Assembly (NCBI RefSeq): GCF_037975245.1
Contig: NC_092581.1
Span: forward strand, 13,047,303 to 13,111,302
Length of the DNA: 64,000 nucleotides
Direction of reading: 5' to 3'
DNA from: Apostichopus japonicus
Lineage: Eukaryota > Echinodermata > Holothuroidea > Aspidochirotida > Stichopodidae
The notes under the pieces were generated by a model, which was not told where the DNA came from, did not search any database, and worked only from the letters and a program-made list of their open reading frames with translations. The translations under genes and the position numbers were made by a program. Below are positions 54,841-64,000 of the stretch, one piece after another. Each line of letters opens with the position of its first letter. Positions within the stretch are counted from its first letter, which is position 1.

Positions 54841-55077
54841 CTAGCAAATTGTATTTAACCTTTGAACCATTGTCTTCAGTTGCTGCCAGTCTTTTCGAAT
54901 CAACGACACTCTCTCTTCTTGGTCTACGAGAGTTGTGGGATGATTATCGTATGTGCTGCCCTCACTATGTACATCCTCTTCCGATGAGTCATCGGATGCG
55001 CCAAATGCGTCTTCTGCTGTCTCAATCTCACCTCCACGCATTATAAGATATGCGCCTGTTCTATTGGTGTTGGAAGT
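54841..55077 (-). CDS. Receptor terminal exon, kinase-like C-lobe end
   Basis: Acceptor ATTTCCTCAG, phase 0. Encodes GAYLIMRGG, which aligns with the AYLIDFG region of kinases (DFG to MRG), an acidic stretch with DDSSEEDV, a helix with LIRKDWQQLKTMV, and TAG at 54,843-54,841. Confidence 0.78.
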   Translation of the reverse strand, partial: TSNTNRTGAYLIMRGGEIETAEDAFGASDDSSEEDVHSEGSTYDNHPTTLVDQEERVSLIRKDWQQLKTMVQRLNTIC

Positions 55078-58000
55078 CTGAGGAAATTAAAATCACAGGC
55101 AATTGTTATATGAAACGACTTGAGTAAGTTTAATGAAACGAGTAAAATTGCAGCTAACGTTTGAAAGTTCGAAATTTCAAAGAATTTGATAAAATGTTTA
55201 GATTTATTAATGAAAACGGGTTAGTACGCATATAGTATGCAATTATTTATTCATTTTATTTTCATTGATTTTTTTTATCACAACAAAATATTTTAAAGAA
55301 AATGACATAAATTAAACTTCAACAAGGATGAAGACTAAATAGTCTAAATATGACATTATCGAGTCACATATGCGTCAATAGTTAATATTAGTTTGCTTTT
55401 ATTTATTTACAATGTTTATTTTCCGTGATGGAGATGGGTTTTGTAAATGCTGAATCTCAAATAATGAACTTCACACCCATCAGCTATAGTGATTACATTC
55501 AATTTGGTTTCAATGTCAGCACTGCTAACATTCTAAAACATGATAAAATAACATTTAAAAATATCAACAGAAAAGCAAAGAGAAAGTAAACGGTTTTCAG
55601 GTCCTATTGGCACCATGACGTCACAGAATTGACAAATTGAGAGATTCCAAATCGAGGTTTAAACTAAGGATAACGCCCAAGGCAGTGGCGGCGGAACCGG
55701 GGGGGCTTGGGGGGGCTCAGCCCCCCCCCAATGAAAAAGTTGAGGGGGCAAATGCATGATTAGCCCCCCCCAATATTTACCAAGGCTCCGAAACGTGCAT
55801 CTGCCCATTTTCAATGCATACTTGTCGATCTGTCCGATGCACACGTATACTATATGGTGTAATAATTTTAGTTAATGCTGGGGGGACCCTCGGCTCGTCC
55901 CCTGGCTATAGACCACTTTGTCACCCCGTGAAAAGTGGAAGCAGTGAGTGTGAGTACCGGTAAGCGCAACACAACTTTGTCTTAGGCCAATGACTTGCCT
56001 CATTTCAGCCAGTTCTCCAACATCCCCTTACTACACTCAAAAACGTCTTTGTGAGTACACTACGAGTAATAGCTACTCTCTTAAAACACCATCGAATATA
56101 CACATTACAATGTTTTTACAGACTTTTACATGCAATCTGAGAAATTGCAGGCTTGAGACCAATATTTTAGGGCTAGGTATTCGCAGCATAAAACACTCGG
56201 GAAGTGCCGTTTCCGGCCATCTGGGGGGTTTGAAAAACCCAAAATTTTCTTGTACGCTCCGCGCCAACCGATGGTGGCGCTCCGCTTAGATAGTCTCCAC
56301 ACATTAGCCCCCCCAATAAATTTTCCATTCCGCCGCGCCTGGCCCAAGGTGGAGGGGTAGAGGAGATGGAGAGGAGGGGAGGGGGATGGAAGGGAGGGTG
56401 GGGGGTTGTTCTTCAGATAAACCTCTGCCATGTAAGCCAAAGTTGATGGTTGGGTTTCTGTCCCCTCTTTGGCGGTCAAATATAGTACCACAGGAATGAG
56501 GCATATGCAACTGAAATACAGCTTTAACCACTAGTGACATAACGCTATCCTAAACAACATTTACCATATTTAGATGTTGATGTCTTTTTTTTCTCGAGAT
56601 ATGTGTTGATTGAATGTATTCTATTTGACTGGCCTAACTTCAGCTTACTCTGGGAAGTAAAAATCAGTAGGGGAGTATGTACTGTCATTAGGTTAGATGT
56701 TCTGCAAAGTATTTACGTACGCAAAATGTTATTATTTGAATTTTCTTGTGTTGGTTTATCATTCAAATTTGATTCAATTGGAATGTGTTTGCCTTGTTGG
56801 TCAATATGCTCTGTAGTTAACTAAGGTTTGCAGAAATATGATTTCCCTGTGGACAAATTATTTTTTTAAATTATAAAAGAAAAACCGAATGCAATTTCAG
56901 CTCAGTTTACCCTGATAACATCATTACTCTGTATACTGTTGCCAGATGCATTAATTTACCAAATATCAGCAACTTTAAAATATGAATATATTTCGCAAAA
57001 ACAAAATACTACGAGGATGTGATTTTGATCTACAGAACTGATGAAAACAATTTTTTTTAAGCATTCAGTTTCATCTACAAGAAAATCTATTTAATTAAAC
57101 GTTTCACCTTTTTTTTTGCTATATTAAATTGAAAAATACTCACTTGATCAATAACCACGTGATCTTCATTAACATTGCCGTGAAGGAAGCCACACCGATG
57201 AAGCATATCAAGAGCTTTCTTCAAGTCGCTTTCGATGGTTGTGACGTCAGATTTCTGAAGATGCCAATCCGACCTCTGTATTAGACGGGCTAGGAGAATA
57301 TTTCGGCAACGAAATGTCAATATCGGGAGAAGATGACTTTCAGATAGATCCGCCACAATAGCCGGCATAATACCGTTCATGTGTTTATCTGTGTATGACA
57401 AAAGTACAAACAAACAACATTGGTGAGACAGATTAAAAACACGTGTGCGTAATATTTACGATGACGTCATGCAAATGTTTGCTTCAAGTTCACTTATGGT
57501 AAAAAACTGGAATAATTTCAATTATAATGAACACTATGTAGGGAGTTTCATGAAAAGATTCATCCTGCCTGATGACATAGACATATTTCTCTGTCTACAT
57601 TCACAAAGCAATTTTGCACTGGACTGTCTTTATAACGATGGCTGTTAAAATCTTGTTGAACTTTGAACACGAGTGACCATCTTTGAGATCTATTATACTG
57701 CTAAAGTTTACGTTGTTGTTTCTTGGTACTGTCTAACGCTCCAATAGCATTTACACTAAATTAAATGTCATTAGTATTCCCGATTGCTTTCAGGATGCTT
57801 ATACGGATTCCTTACAAAATTTTCAAGAAAAAGATGAAATTCTCACTTTTCTTTCGCAATGCTTACGGATTCCTAAAGCTGAAATATGGATTATCCTCAA
57901 ATTTAACGTGTAGTTTCTCGGAATGTTAGGCTTTATTTAGCCTTATAAATAATAGTAAACAATGAATGAAATTGTATAGAAAAAGTGGCATTTTCTTTCA

Positions 58001-61000
58001 AATGGAAACGGTTAAGAACACAATTGTGCCTGAAATATAGCAAGAAGAGCGCTATACCCCATTTTCATAAATCTGGAAAGAATAGAAAAAGTCGCGAATT
58101 TGGCCAAAACTTGAACAAATGATAATGAATGAAATTTTATAGAAAAGTTGCAGTTTCTTTCAAATCTCTACTCCATTTATATAGCTTTGGGAAGAAATAA
58201 CAAAGTTTTGCTCAGGATGTTGTAAGAGATTTGTCCTGTGTACTTCAAAACGTTCCATATTAGTAACATTATCATCATACGTCATTATATAACGCGACTT
58301 CATTAATGTCTCTTGTACTGTACATACCTCTTTGTGTCCATGAGCCAATAACGTCAAAAAACACCATTCTGATCGGGAGGTTTAAAAACCATTCGTCTTT
58401 ACTTCCTTAATAAGCATTACTTTCACTTAAAACTAATCACTGACGTCTTAAAGCTCTGACGACGGTAACATATGACGTCATTTAATAACCCTTGTACATA
58501 CCTCATTGGTCAGTTTAACGAATGACGTCACTTACCGTTCTGAACGGGAGGTTGTAAGCTGTTTGTCTTAACTACATTAATAAGCATTAATTTCACTTAA
58601 CACTAATCACTGACGTCATAAAGCTCTGACGACTGTGAAATATGACGTCATTTAATATCCCTAGTACGTCAGTTAACGAATGACGTCACTTACCGTTCTG
58701 AACGGGAGGTTGTAAGCTGTTTGTCCTGAGTACTTTAACGAGCTCCATCTCATTGACACTAAGATCTCGAGTGCAGTCACTCTTCCAAGAGCTAGGGGTT
58801 GGGGATGCCATGGAACCACGTCGAAAGGTCTTCTCGCAAGACCTATCTAACGTCGAGATGGTATAGAGGTACGGATTAGCTGCTGAATTGACCGGAAGTA
58901 TAAACACTGCTACCACTGCATAGATATCCTGAAAGACAAGATAATCGAAATTCCAATTCACTTCAGTAACTTAGAAATCTGTGAAGGGTTTGTCTGAAGG
59001 GTTTGATATCCGTTCACTTTTAAATCATTATATGATAGAGGACCTTCTGCTAGGATCGAAACATCAGGTCCTCTTACTTTTACACAATAAAAAAGTAGTA
59101 AATTTTGATATCCAATTCATTTGATTATTGTTTGGTATATAATTTTAGTCACCTCCGTTTTCCTCAACCTCACATGTAAATGTATCGATTTTGGATCAAG
59201 TTCCCCTATTCGTTATAGGTCAAACTGTGTGCAAAAACAAAGACTTTTATGGGAAGGGGTACTGCGCACAGAAACAGGTTATGGATGGATAAACTCCAAC
59301 AATTAATTAAACAACAGTCACCTCATTTAAGTTACCTGTGGTATTTGGACAGCTTCTGACCACGACAATAAAGCCATAATGATAATTGGCATCCAACAGA
59401 ATAAATCCGTCCCAACGATAAGCGCCATCTTCGTCGCCATTTTCACCTCTTCAGATACTTCTCTCCTCCTCGTGCTTTGCCTGGATGCTCTCCTTATAGC
59501 AACAAACATAATAAAGTAACAGACGAATATAAGAATAAAACAAGCGAAGTTAACTCCTACGAACAAAACGAGAGAATACATCCATCCCGGAGGCTTATCT
59601 GACGTCAGAGGTAAGGCAAGGCACACACTTGACCGCCCGTAAAATTGCTCACCTGGAGTCTGTATGATTAATAACGGCAAAGTACTTAAAAATAATGCGA
59701 GCACCCATGCGCACGCAACCACGACGCGTACTGACTTTGTGTGAAACCTTAGAACGCTGAATGGGAAAACCACCCCTAGAAATCTGTCAATCGTGATCAG
59801 GACCAATAAAAACACAGATGCTTCACTGGACAGAACAGAAAGTAGTCCCGACATCTGACAGAGAAAGCTACGCTTCCATTCGTCTGCATGAATCATATAG
59901 CGGTCCCGATAAAATAAATCTGCACCCGCTATGGTTATCATGTACCCTCCCATGAGAAAGTCTGCGACAGCTAAGTTACTGATAAGGAATGTCTGAACTC
60001 GCTTTGACGATTCTCTGTGGCGGGTCCTCCATCGCCAGACTAATACGAACGTGTTGCCAAGGAGAGCGCTCAAGCCTAACAACCACATACAAATCCGTAG
60101 AAACGAGTAACGCATTAAATCCTTGCACGATGAAAATTGTTCCAGTGGTGCCGAGCAAGATGTTTTATCCGAAATCAGACAACAGAATACAAAATTGGAG
60201 GCAACTCTGTAAAATGAAAGAAACATTAAAAAAAATCTTAAAGTCTGAAGAACAGATTTGAATCAATTTGTAAATGTTCTGTAAATCTCTTTTGACACTA
60301 TCTAAGGGGATATTGATGGGGATTGGTTGAGGACTATAGAGGCTAGACAGCAGTCCCTGGTACTTCCCAGCGGAAAGTGACTGTAGAAACAAATATTCAT
60401 TCTCTTAACGCATAGTAGGTATGACGGACACTACCGTTAGACTTGTCAGTGGCGTAGCCACCCCCACTCTCAAATATTTGTCCCCAACCCCAAAGAAAAT
60501 GGTCAGAATTCTTTGGTAGAAAAAATGTTCTGCCTCCCCCTCCCGGAAATGGAAGTCAAGCTACGCCCCAGCGACCTATATTAACAAATTAATTAAATTC
60601 GAGTAACACATATACACCTTTCATATAAGTAAGCTCACGCTCGTAAAGAATGAAAAGTATGACCGAGACTAGACATATACTCACAAATGAAGTATACTTT
60701 AGGTACTTATGTGAAAGTATGGTAAGGAATAAGTCTCATACTCACAAGACAGACAAATTAGCCAAGACAAAAGTCAGTATGAACGAGACTAGGTGTATAC
60801 TTACAAATGAATTACACTTTAGTTACTCATGTGAAAGTATGGCAAGGAATAAGTCTCATACTCACAGGACAGATAAATTATCCAAGCCTTCAAAAACATC
60901 AAGATCAAATGATGGGAGTGAATCCTTATCGCCAATATTACTCACGTCTCTGTCAAATAAACAAAATGATCGAACCGTTAATGAATCATGTTTATTCCAT

Positions 61001-62952
61001 CGGAATAAACTTACTAAAGGAACGGTTGAATAAAGACTACGAGAAATGCCTAATGAAGTCATTTTTGGTAATACTATGGAGTTGGATACAGATTAGATTC
61101 TATCATGAGAAATACAAAAACATAAATTATTATAAATAACGTTATTCTATTGTTCGTCATTCTCAATGTTCGGTAAATAGAGCTGTTAACATATCGTATG
61201 AAAAGATTAATTTGAGAAACAACGTACTGAATTCTGAGAAAAACAAGTTGTATGAAGGTTTCGCGGATAGTATTATAATTGTTTTGAAAACTTTCTCGAT
61301 GGCCACAGAAACAAAACTTTGTCCACTCGTAGCCTTTGCTGCGAAGTAATACATTTCTGCAAACTTGCGAAGTAATTTCATTGATGGCACTTATACCTCT
61401 CCTTATACTTATAACATTATACTCACAAAACACTTGTTATGTTAAGACCCAAGAAAGATGCCGTCTCGATTACGGTTATTGGATTATCCCTCAGGGACCT
61501 GAAAATGGAATTAAAACAAAAATCACGTTATCACTACTAGTACACGGCACGAAATGCAATACAGGTCTAAATCGTTTCTTTGTCCCCTCAACCCCCCCCC
61601 CCCCATTATTATTACGTCATGTTACAATGTCATGTTACGTCATATTACGTCATGTTACAAGATTAAATGAGAACAATTGAAACGGCTGAAAATCACTCAA
61701 ATTCATGAACAATGTTATGATGGATCATGACATCTGCTCATAACCAAGCCTCACTAAATTATTTTCGTTCACATCGTTAAATTGTATACTGTTCCCAAAG
61801 TATAGGTGATTGTTACAAATCAATGTTCTTAAACATGCTGGTTAGTGGAGATCAAAGGGCCACACTGAGCAATAAAGGCTAAGTACCATCAACATTAAAG
61901 TACGGTTTATAAGTAGATGTATACATCGTACTTACAGATTTCTTAATGAGCTCAAACCAGAGAACATGCCAGGGTATATTTCCTCCAACAGAAGTCCATT
62001 CAGATTTCTGTGAATAAACCCAAACGCAAAGCACTTCGAATCATACATAACGTAATAGTTAAAGCTGTATTCTGGGTTACAGATTGAAACTAGTTTGTGT
62101 TACTTTGACCAAGCCACGTAATATTCACGCATATTTGGATACGCCTTATCTAAGAAATCACGGCGGCACCAAGTAAGGGAGGAGAGGGGTATGGGCAACC
62201 CAAACATGGTGATTACACCAAGGTTATCCCTGCTCCAGTCGGTCCCGGGTTAAACAAAACTGAAGCCTCTTTTCTTCTTAAATTTGCTCGTGATGTACGC
62301 TTTATTCATCCATGTTTGCACATCAAAAATGTTTGCCCCATCTCAAAAAATGTTTTCTTTCCACCTAATTGCTTTTCGCCCCCCACCTCCTCCCCCTACA
62401 CACCAAATCTAGAAATTCTGGTGCCGCCATTGCAACTTATTCGCAATTATTAATATTGTATATTTTTCGCAATTATTCGCAATTAACTAATATTGTGTCA
62501 CACACAATAATGGAATGCTTATTTTCTTCGTTGACAAGCTTTTCCATTTGTTGTCAATTTTCATTGTAGGGGTGAGGGTGGGGTTGGGAGGGGGAGGATT
62601 TGGTTGGGGTGGGGTGACTTAGAATACGTTAAAGATCTAGACAAACGATAAAGGTGGACAAATGTATGTACCAACAGATTACCTCCTCGAACCCCTTTAT
62701 GTACCCTTATTCATGTACCTACATGACGGACTTTTCTTTCCCAAGTAAATAACATACCTCATGGTGAACATTTTTGTATATTGCTGCTCATTTTTGAAAA
62801 GCTAAGATCTCAGTAGTCTACAATTTATACACTCACAGTTCTGGTAAACGATCTAGATGTGAAAATGCCCGGGGTTCTATTTTCTTGATGGGATTACCGC
62901 TAAGATCTCTGGAGGAGAAAAGAAAAGAAAAGAAAATACATGTCTATAATAA

Positions 62953-63004
<52 letters not shown>

Positions 63005-63902
63005 GTTTAGTGAGTTGGAAAATCCAGACAGTGAAGAAACTTCCCGCCTCCACCGGGATTCGAACCCGGGCCTCCCGCTTTATATGCGGACACCCTAGCA
63101 CTAGGCTATGGACGCTGATTGTATGTCCATAGGTTCGAAACCGGCATGGAAGGTCGTAATTCCACTGTAGGCGTTTGTTACCTGTATCGAACAATACTAC
63201 TGCCTTACTCTAGAGATCAAAACATGATGCTAACCAACTAATTATCCTAATTATAGATTAATTTTAGAACTGAATTCATACCCCATCCCCTCCCCCCCCC
63301 TCTCTTCTTCCAGTTAAGAAAAATACAGCACTTACAATATTATCAGCTTCTGCAATCCTGTGAAGATATTTGCTTCCAAACTCTTTAAGTTGTTCTGACT
63401 CAGATACCTGGAAAACATAAAGTATAGTTAGCGGCTTGATTGAGAAATGACGGAAGCTTGTACAGAATCTACAAGTAAGGTAGGGGAGAAGAAGCAGATT
63501 ATATAACCCGTTTAATGATTGCTTGTTTATATGTTTAATTATTCAGTTCCTTAGTCATTATTTCTCTATAAATGAAAAAAAAAACAAAGTGGAGAATTAG
63601 CTATGATAATTTTGTTTTAAAAATTTGACAAATTCTATACCCATAACTACCAATAATCGAATATCGAATAACCGAACGCCGATAAATAGTCACCGTCGGT
63701 GTCTTGTTTCTTTATAGAGGTTTATTTGTGACGTTATTTCATCACACAGAAAAAAAAATATAGAAAAAAAAAGGATTTAAGAAAATGGGAGAAAAGGAAA
63801 CAAAAGGCGGAATGGAACACAAATACTCACAGACTGTGCAGATTGACTTGATGTTGAAATTGATTGGGTGTGATGGTTCTTAATCCACTTTTTGAGAGAT
63901 CC
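54841..63902 (-). CDS. LRR-containing GPCR (relaxin/GRL101 type) fused to a kinase-like C-terminal domain, 3' part
   Basis: Eight exons are visible and the gene continues past the right edge. Order: four 24-residue LRR exons (63,831-63,902; 63,336-63,407; 62,837-62,908; 61,936-62,007), the main 7TM exon (59,336-60,206), a TM7/tail exon (58,694-58,928) and two kinase-like exons (57,144-57,388; 54,841-55,077). All junction phases agree (2 between LRR exons, then 2, 0, 1, 0). The 7TM part has GN in TM1, LAVAD in TM2, DRF for DRY, CWMP in TM6 and NPYLY in TM7, typical of type C LGRs. The C-terminal part resembles a kinase C-lobe with HGN in place of HRD and MRG in place of DFG, so a catalytically dead domain is likely. 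It would sit in the plasma membrane and couple to G proteins. The ligand and the LDLa modules common in this group are not visible. Confidence 0.85.
55683..56341. mobile_element. hAT-like element with 8-bp target duplication
   Basis: Left end CAGTGGCGGCGG, right end CCGCCGCGCCTG, flanked by perfect 8-bp GCCCAAGG (55,675-55,682 and 56,342-56,349). Contains G-rich/C-rich subterminal blocks and the family core GGCGCTCCGCTTAGA. Lies between the last two receptor exons. Confidence 0.85.
56350..57143. other. Rest of the last receptor intron
   Basis: Starts with a purine-rich stretch next to the hAT-like element; otherwise AT-rich with no recognised feature. Confidence 0.5.
57144..57388 (-). CDS. 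Receptor exon, kinase-like domain with degenerate catalytic loop
   Basis: Acceptor CATACACAG, donor CAA/GTGAGT. The exon enters in phase 1 (completing an Asp codon with the preceding exon) and leaves in phase 0. Encodes DLKKALDMLHRCGFLHGNVN followed by EDHVVID, matching the alpha-E helix and catalytic loop of kinases, with HRD changed to HGN and the loop Asn changed to His. Confidence 0.8.
58185..58730. repeat. Tandem copies of the 3' end of a receptor exon and its donor
   Basis: The last 30 or so bp of the 58,694-58,928 exon with its splice donor recur at 58,531-58,567 almost unchanged (period about 158 bp), with diverged relatives near 58,363-58,400 and 58,200-58,260. The units carry several TGACGTCA palindromes. 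Confidence 0.8.
58473..58688. promoter_or_regulatory. Cluster of five CRE palindromes (TGACGTCA)
   Basis: TGACGTCA begins at 58,473, 58,523, 58,611, 58,643 and 58,681. Four more lie within the same gene at 55,616, 57,242, 57,462 and 59,600. CRE is the CREB/ATF site; activity here is inference, since the repetition is partly due to tandem duplication. Confidence 0.4.
58694..58928 (-). CDS. Receptor exon, TM7 and cytoplasmic tail
   Basis: Acceptor TCTTTCAG, phase 0; starts DIYAVVAVFILPVNSAANPY with the NPYLY motif of TM7, then a Ser/Thr-rich tail; donor AACG/GTAAGT, phase 1. Confidence 0.9.
59037..59086 (+). repeat. Hammerhead arm fragment with core deletion
   Basis: Stem I has grown to GAGGACCT/AGGTCCTC, the GCTAGGATCGAAAC part and the TTACTTTTACACA tail are kept, but the CTGAAGA core is missing. 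TTTGATATCC at 59,002-59,011 and 59,104-59,113 may be a target duplication. Confidence 0.6.
59336..60206 (-). CDS. Receptor main 7TM exon (TM1-TM6)
   Basis: Acceptor CATTTTACAG, enters in phase 2; donor CAG/GTAACT, phase 0. Encodes the Cys-rich hinge FVFCCL...SSCKDLM, then TM1 with LLGN, TM2 with NLAVADFLMG, TM3 ending ITIDRFLGV, TM4 with CAWVLALF, TM5, a basic third loop (RRASRQSTRRR) and TM6 with DLFCWMPI. Confidence 0.95.
60447..60571. mobile_element. Small hAT-like element (CAGTGGCGTAGCC ends)
   Basis: Left CAGTGGCGTAGCC and right GCTACGCCCCAG are imperfect inverted repeats. Flanking 8-mers AGACTTGT and CGACCTAT match at only five positions, so the boundaries are uncertain. Confidence 0.45.
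60656..60895. repeat. 120-bp tandem duplication
   Basis: Two copies starting AGTATGACCGAGACTAG (60,656) and AGTATGAACGAGACTAG (60,776). One plus-strand frame stays open through both, but most differences between copies change the amino acid, arguing against coding. Confidence 0.85.
61936..62007 (-). CDS. Receptor LRR exon (most membrane-proximal seen)
   Basis: Exactly 72 bp, phase 2 on both sides; acceptor TTCACAG, donor CT/GTAAGT. Encodes one leucine-rich repeat with NLNGLLLEEIYPGMFSGLSS. Joins in phase to the 7TM exon. Confidence 0.85.
62837..62908 (-). CDS. Receptor LRR exon
   Basis: 72 bp, phase 2 on both sides; encodes DLSGNPIKKIEPRAFSHLDR and the end of one LRR. Donor CT/GTGAGT. Confidence 0.87.
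62957..63000. repeat. (TA)n microsatellite at a SINE tail
   Basis: About 44 bp of TA repeats immediately downstream (minus strand) of the tRNA-like SINE body. Confidence 0.9.
63046..63115 (-). repeat. tRNA-like SINE head, cloverleaf still foldable
   Basis: Minus strand: acceptor stem GCGTCCA/TGGAGGC (six of seven pairs), D-arm TAGCCTAGTGCTAGG, anticodon stem TCCGC/GCGGG with a seven-base loop ATATAAA (anticodon ATA), T-arm CCGGG-TTCGAAT-CCCGG. About 45 bp of non-tRNA body and an AT tail follow. An A-starting Tyr-type anticodon and the attached tail argue for a SINE rather than a functional tRNA gene. Confidence 0.65.
63336..63407 (-). CDS. Receptor LRR exon
   Basis: 72 bp, phase 2 on both sides; encodes YLSQNNLKSLEANIFTGLQK and the end of one LRR. 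Acceptor TTTTCCAG, donor TT/GTAAGT. Confidence 0.88.
63831..63902 (-). CDS. Receptor LRR exon (most 5' seen)
   Basis: 72 bp, phase 2 on both sides; encodes DLSKSGLRTITPNQFQHQVN and the end of one LRR. Acceptor TTCACAG, donor CT/GTGAGT. Further LRR exons and the N terminus lie beyond the window. Confidence 0.86.
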
Positions 63903-64000
63903 CTGTGAAGCAATTACGTATAAGTATGAAAAGAAGCACGGGCTCATGGTTTATGTCTACCTACGTATGCAATACGAAGACAAGCATACTGTATAGAGAG

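Noticed and set aside
58160-58357. Minus-strand frame resembling the receptor tail exon, considered as an alternative exon
   Set aside because: It resembles the end of the TM7 exon but lacks a matching donor; it fits a decayed tandem copy.
60650-61033. Plus-strand frame with two 40-residue repeats
   Set aside because: The 120-bp duplication keeps the frame open, but most differences between copies change amino acids, so no coding constraint is seen.

Overview
This window is metazoan genomic DNA. Its genes are split into short exons with GT-AG introns, and it carries dispersed non-autonomous transposons, a Penelope-like retroelement, tRNA-derived SINE-like units, AT microsatellites and about two dozen long poly-G/poly-C runs. 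The gene set (an axonemal dynein assembly factor, a D-beta-hydroxybutyrate-dehydrogenase-like SDR and a leucine-rich-repeat GPCR of the relaxin/GRL101 type) together with the repeat style suggests a marine invertebrate deuterostome. An echinoderm such as a sea cucumber is my best guess; this is inference and not proven by any single feature.

Layout. 1-23.5 kb: no convincing gene; a 54-bp minisatellite (6.86-7.24 kb), a Mutator-like non-autonomous transposon with 9-bp target duplication (10,576-11,459), AT microsatellites and a 341-bp tandem duplication (20.67-21.36 kb). 23.5-26.6 kb, + strand: the last two exons of a BDH1-type SDR; their intron holds a hAT element with 8-bp target duplication and a truncated Penelope 3' end with a hammerhead-ribozyme motif. 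26.6-35.8 kb: intergenic, with a tRNA-derived SINE, a local tandem repeat, nested hAT-like elements and a 54-bp solo hammerhead insertion flanked by a 15-bp duplication. 35.8-49.6 kb, + strand: a complete nine-exon DNAAF3 gene (489 codons plus stop) preceded by an RFX X-box-like site. Its 5-kb last intron contains a 1.76-kb Penelope-like element with head-to-head hammerhead arms and a 15-bp target duplication, a 20-bp palindromic minisatellite and a 1.2-kb element with GGGGTAAAA termini. 49.6-54.8 kb: tandem repeats only (134-bp duplication, 144-bp array, AGCAATTGCT array). 54.8-64 kb, - strand: the 3' half of an LGR-type receptor running off the right edge.

The receptor reads, in transcription order, four 72-bp LRR exons, a large 7TM exon, a TM7/tail exon, and then two exons encoding the C-lobe of a protein-kinase-like fold in which the catalytic HRD Asp and the DFG motif are replaced. 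All intron phases match, so the window supports a 7TM receptor fused to a putative pseudokinase. That fusion and the family of Penelope hammerhead ribozyme insertions, including one that is almost nothing but the ribozyme, are the two most interesting observations. The three host genes do not form an operon or an obvious shared pathway.
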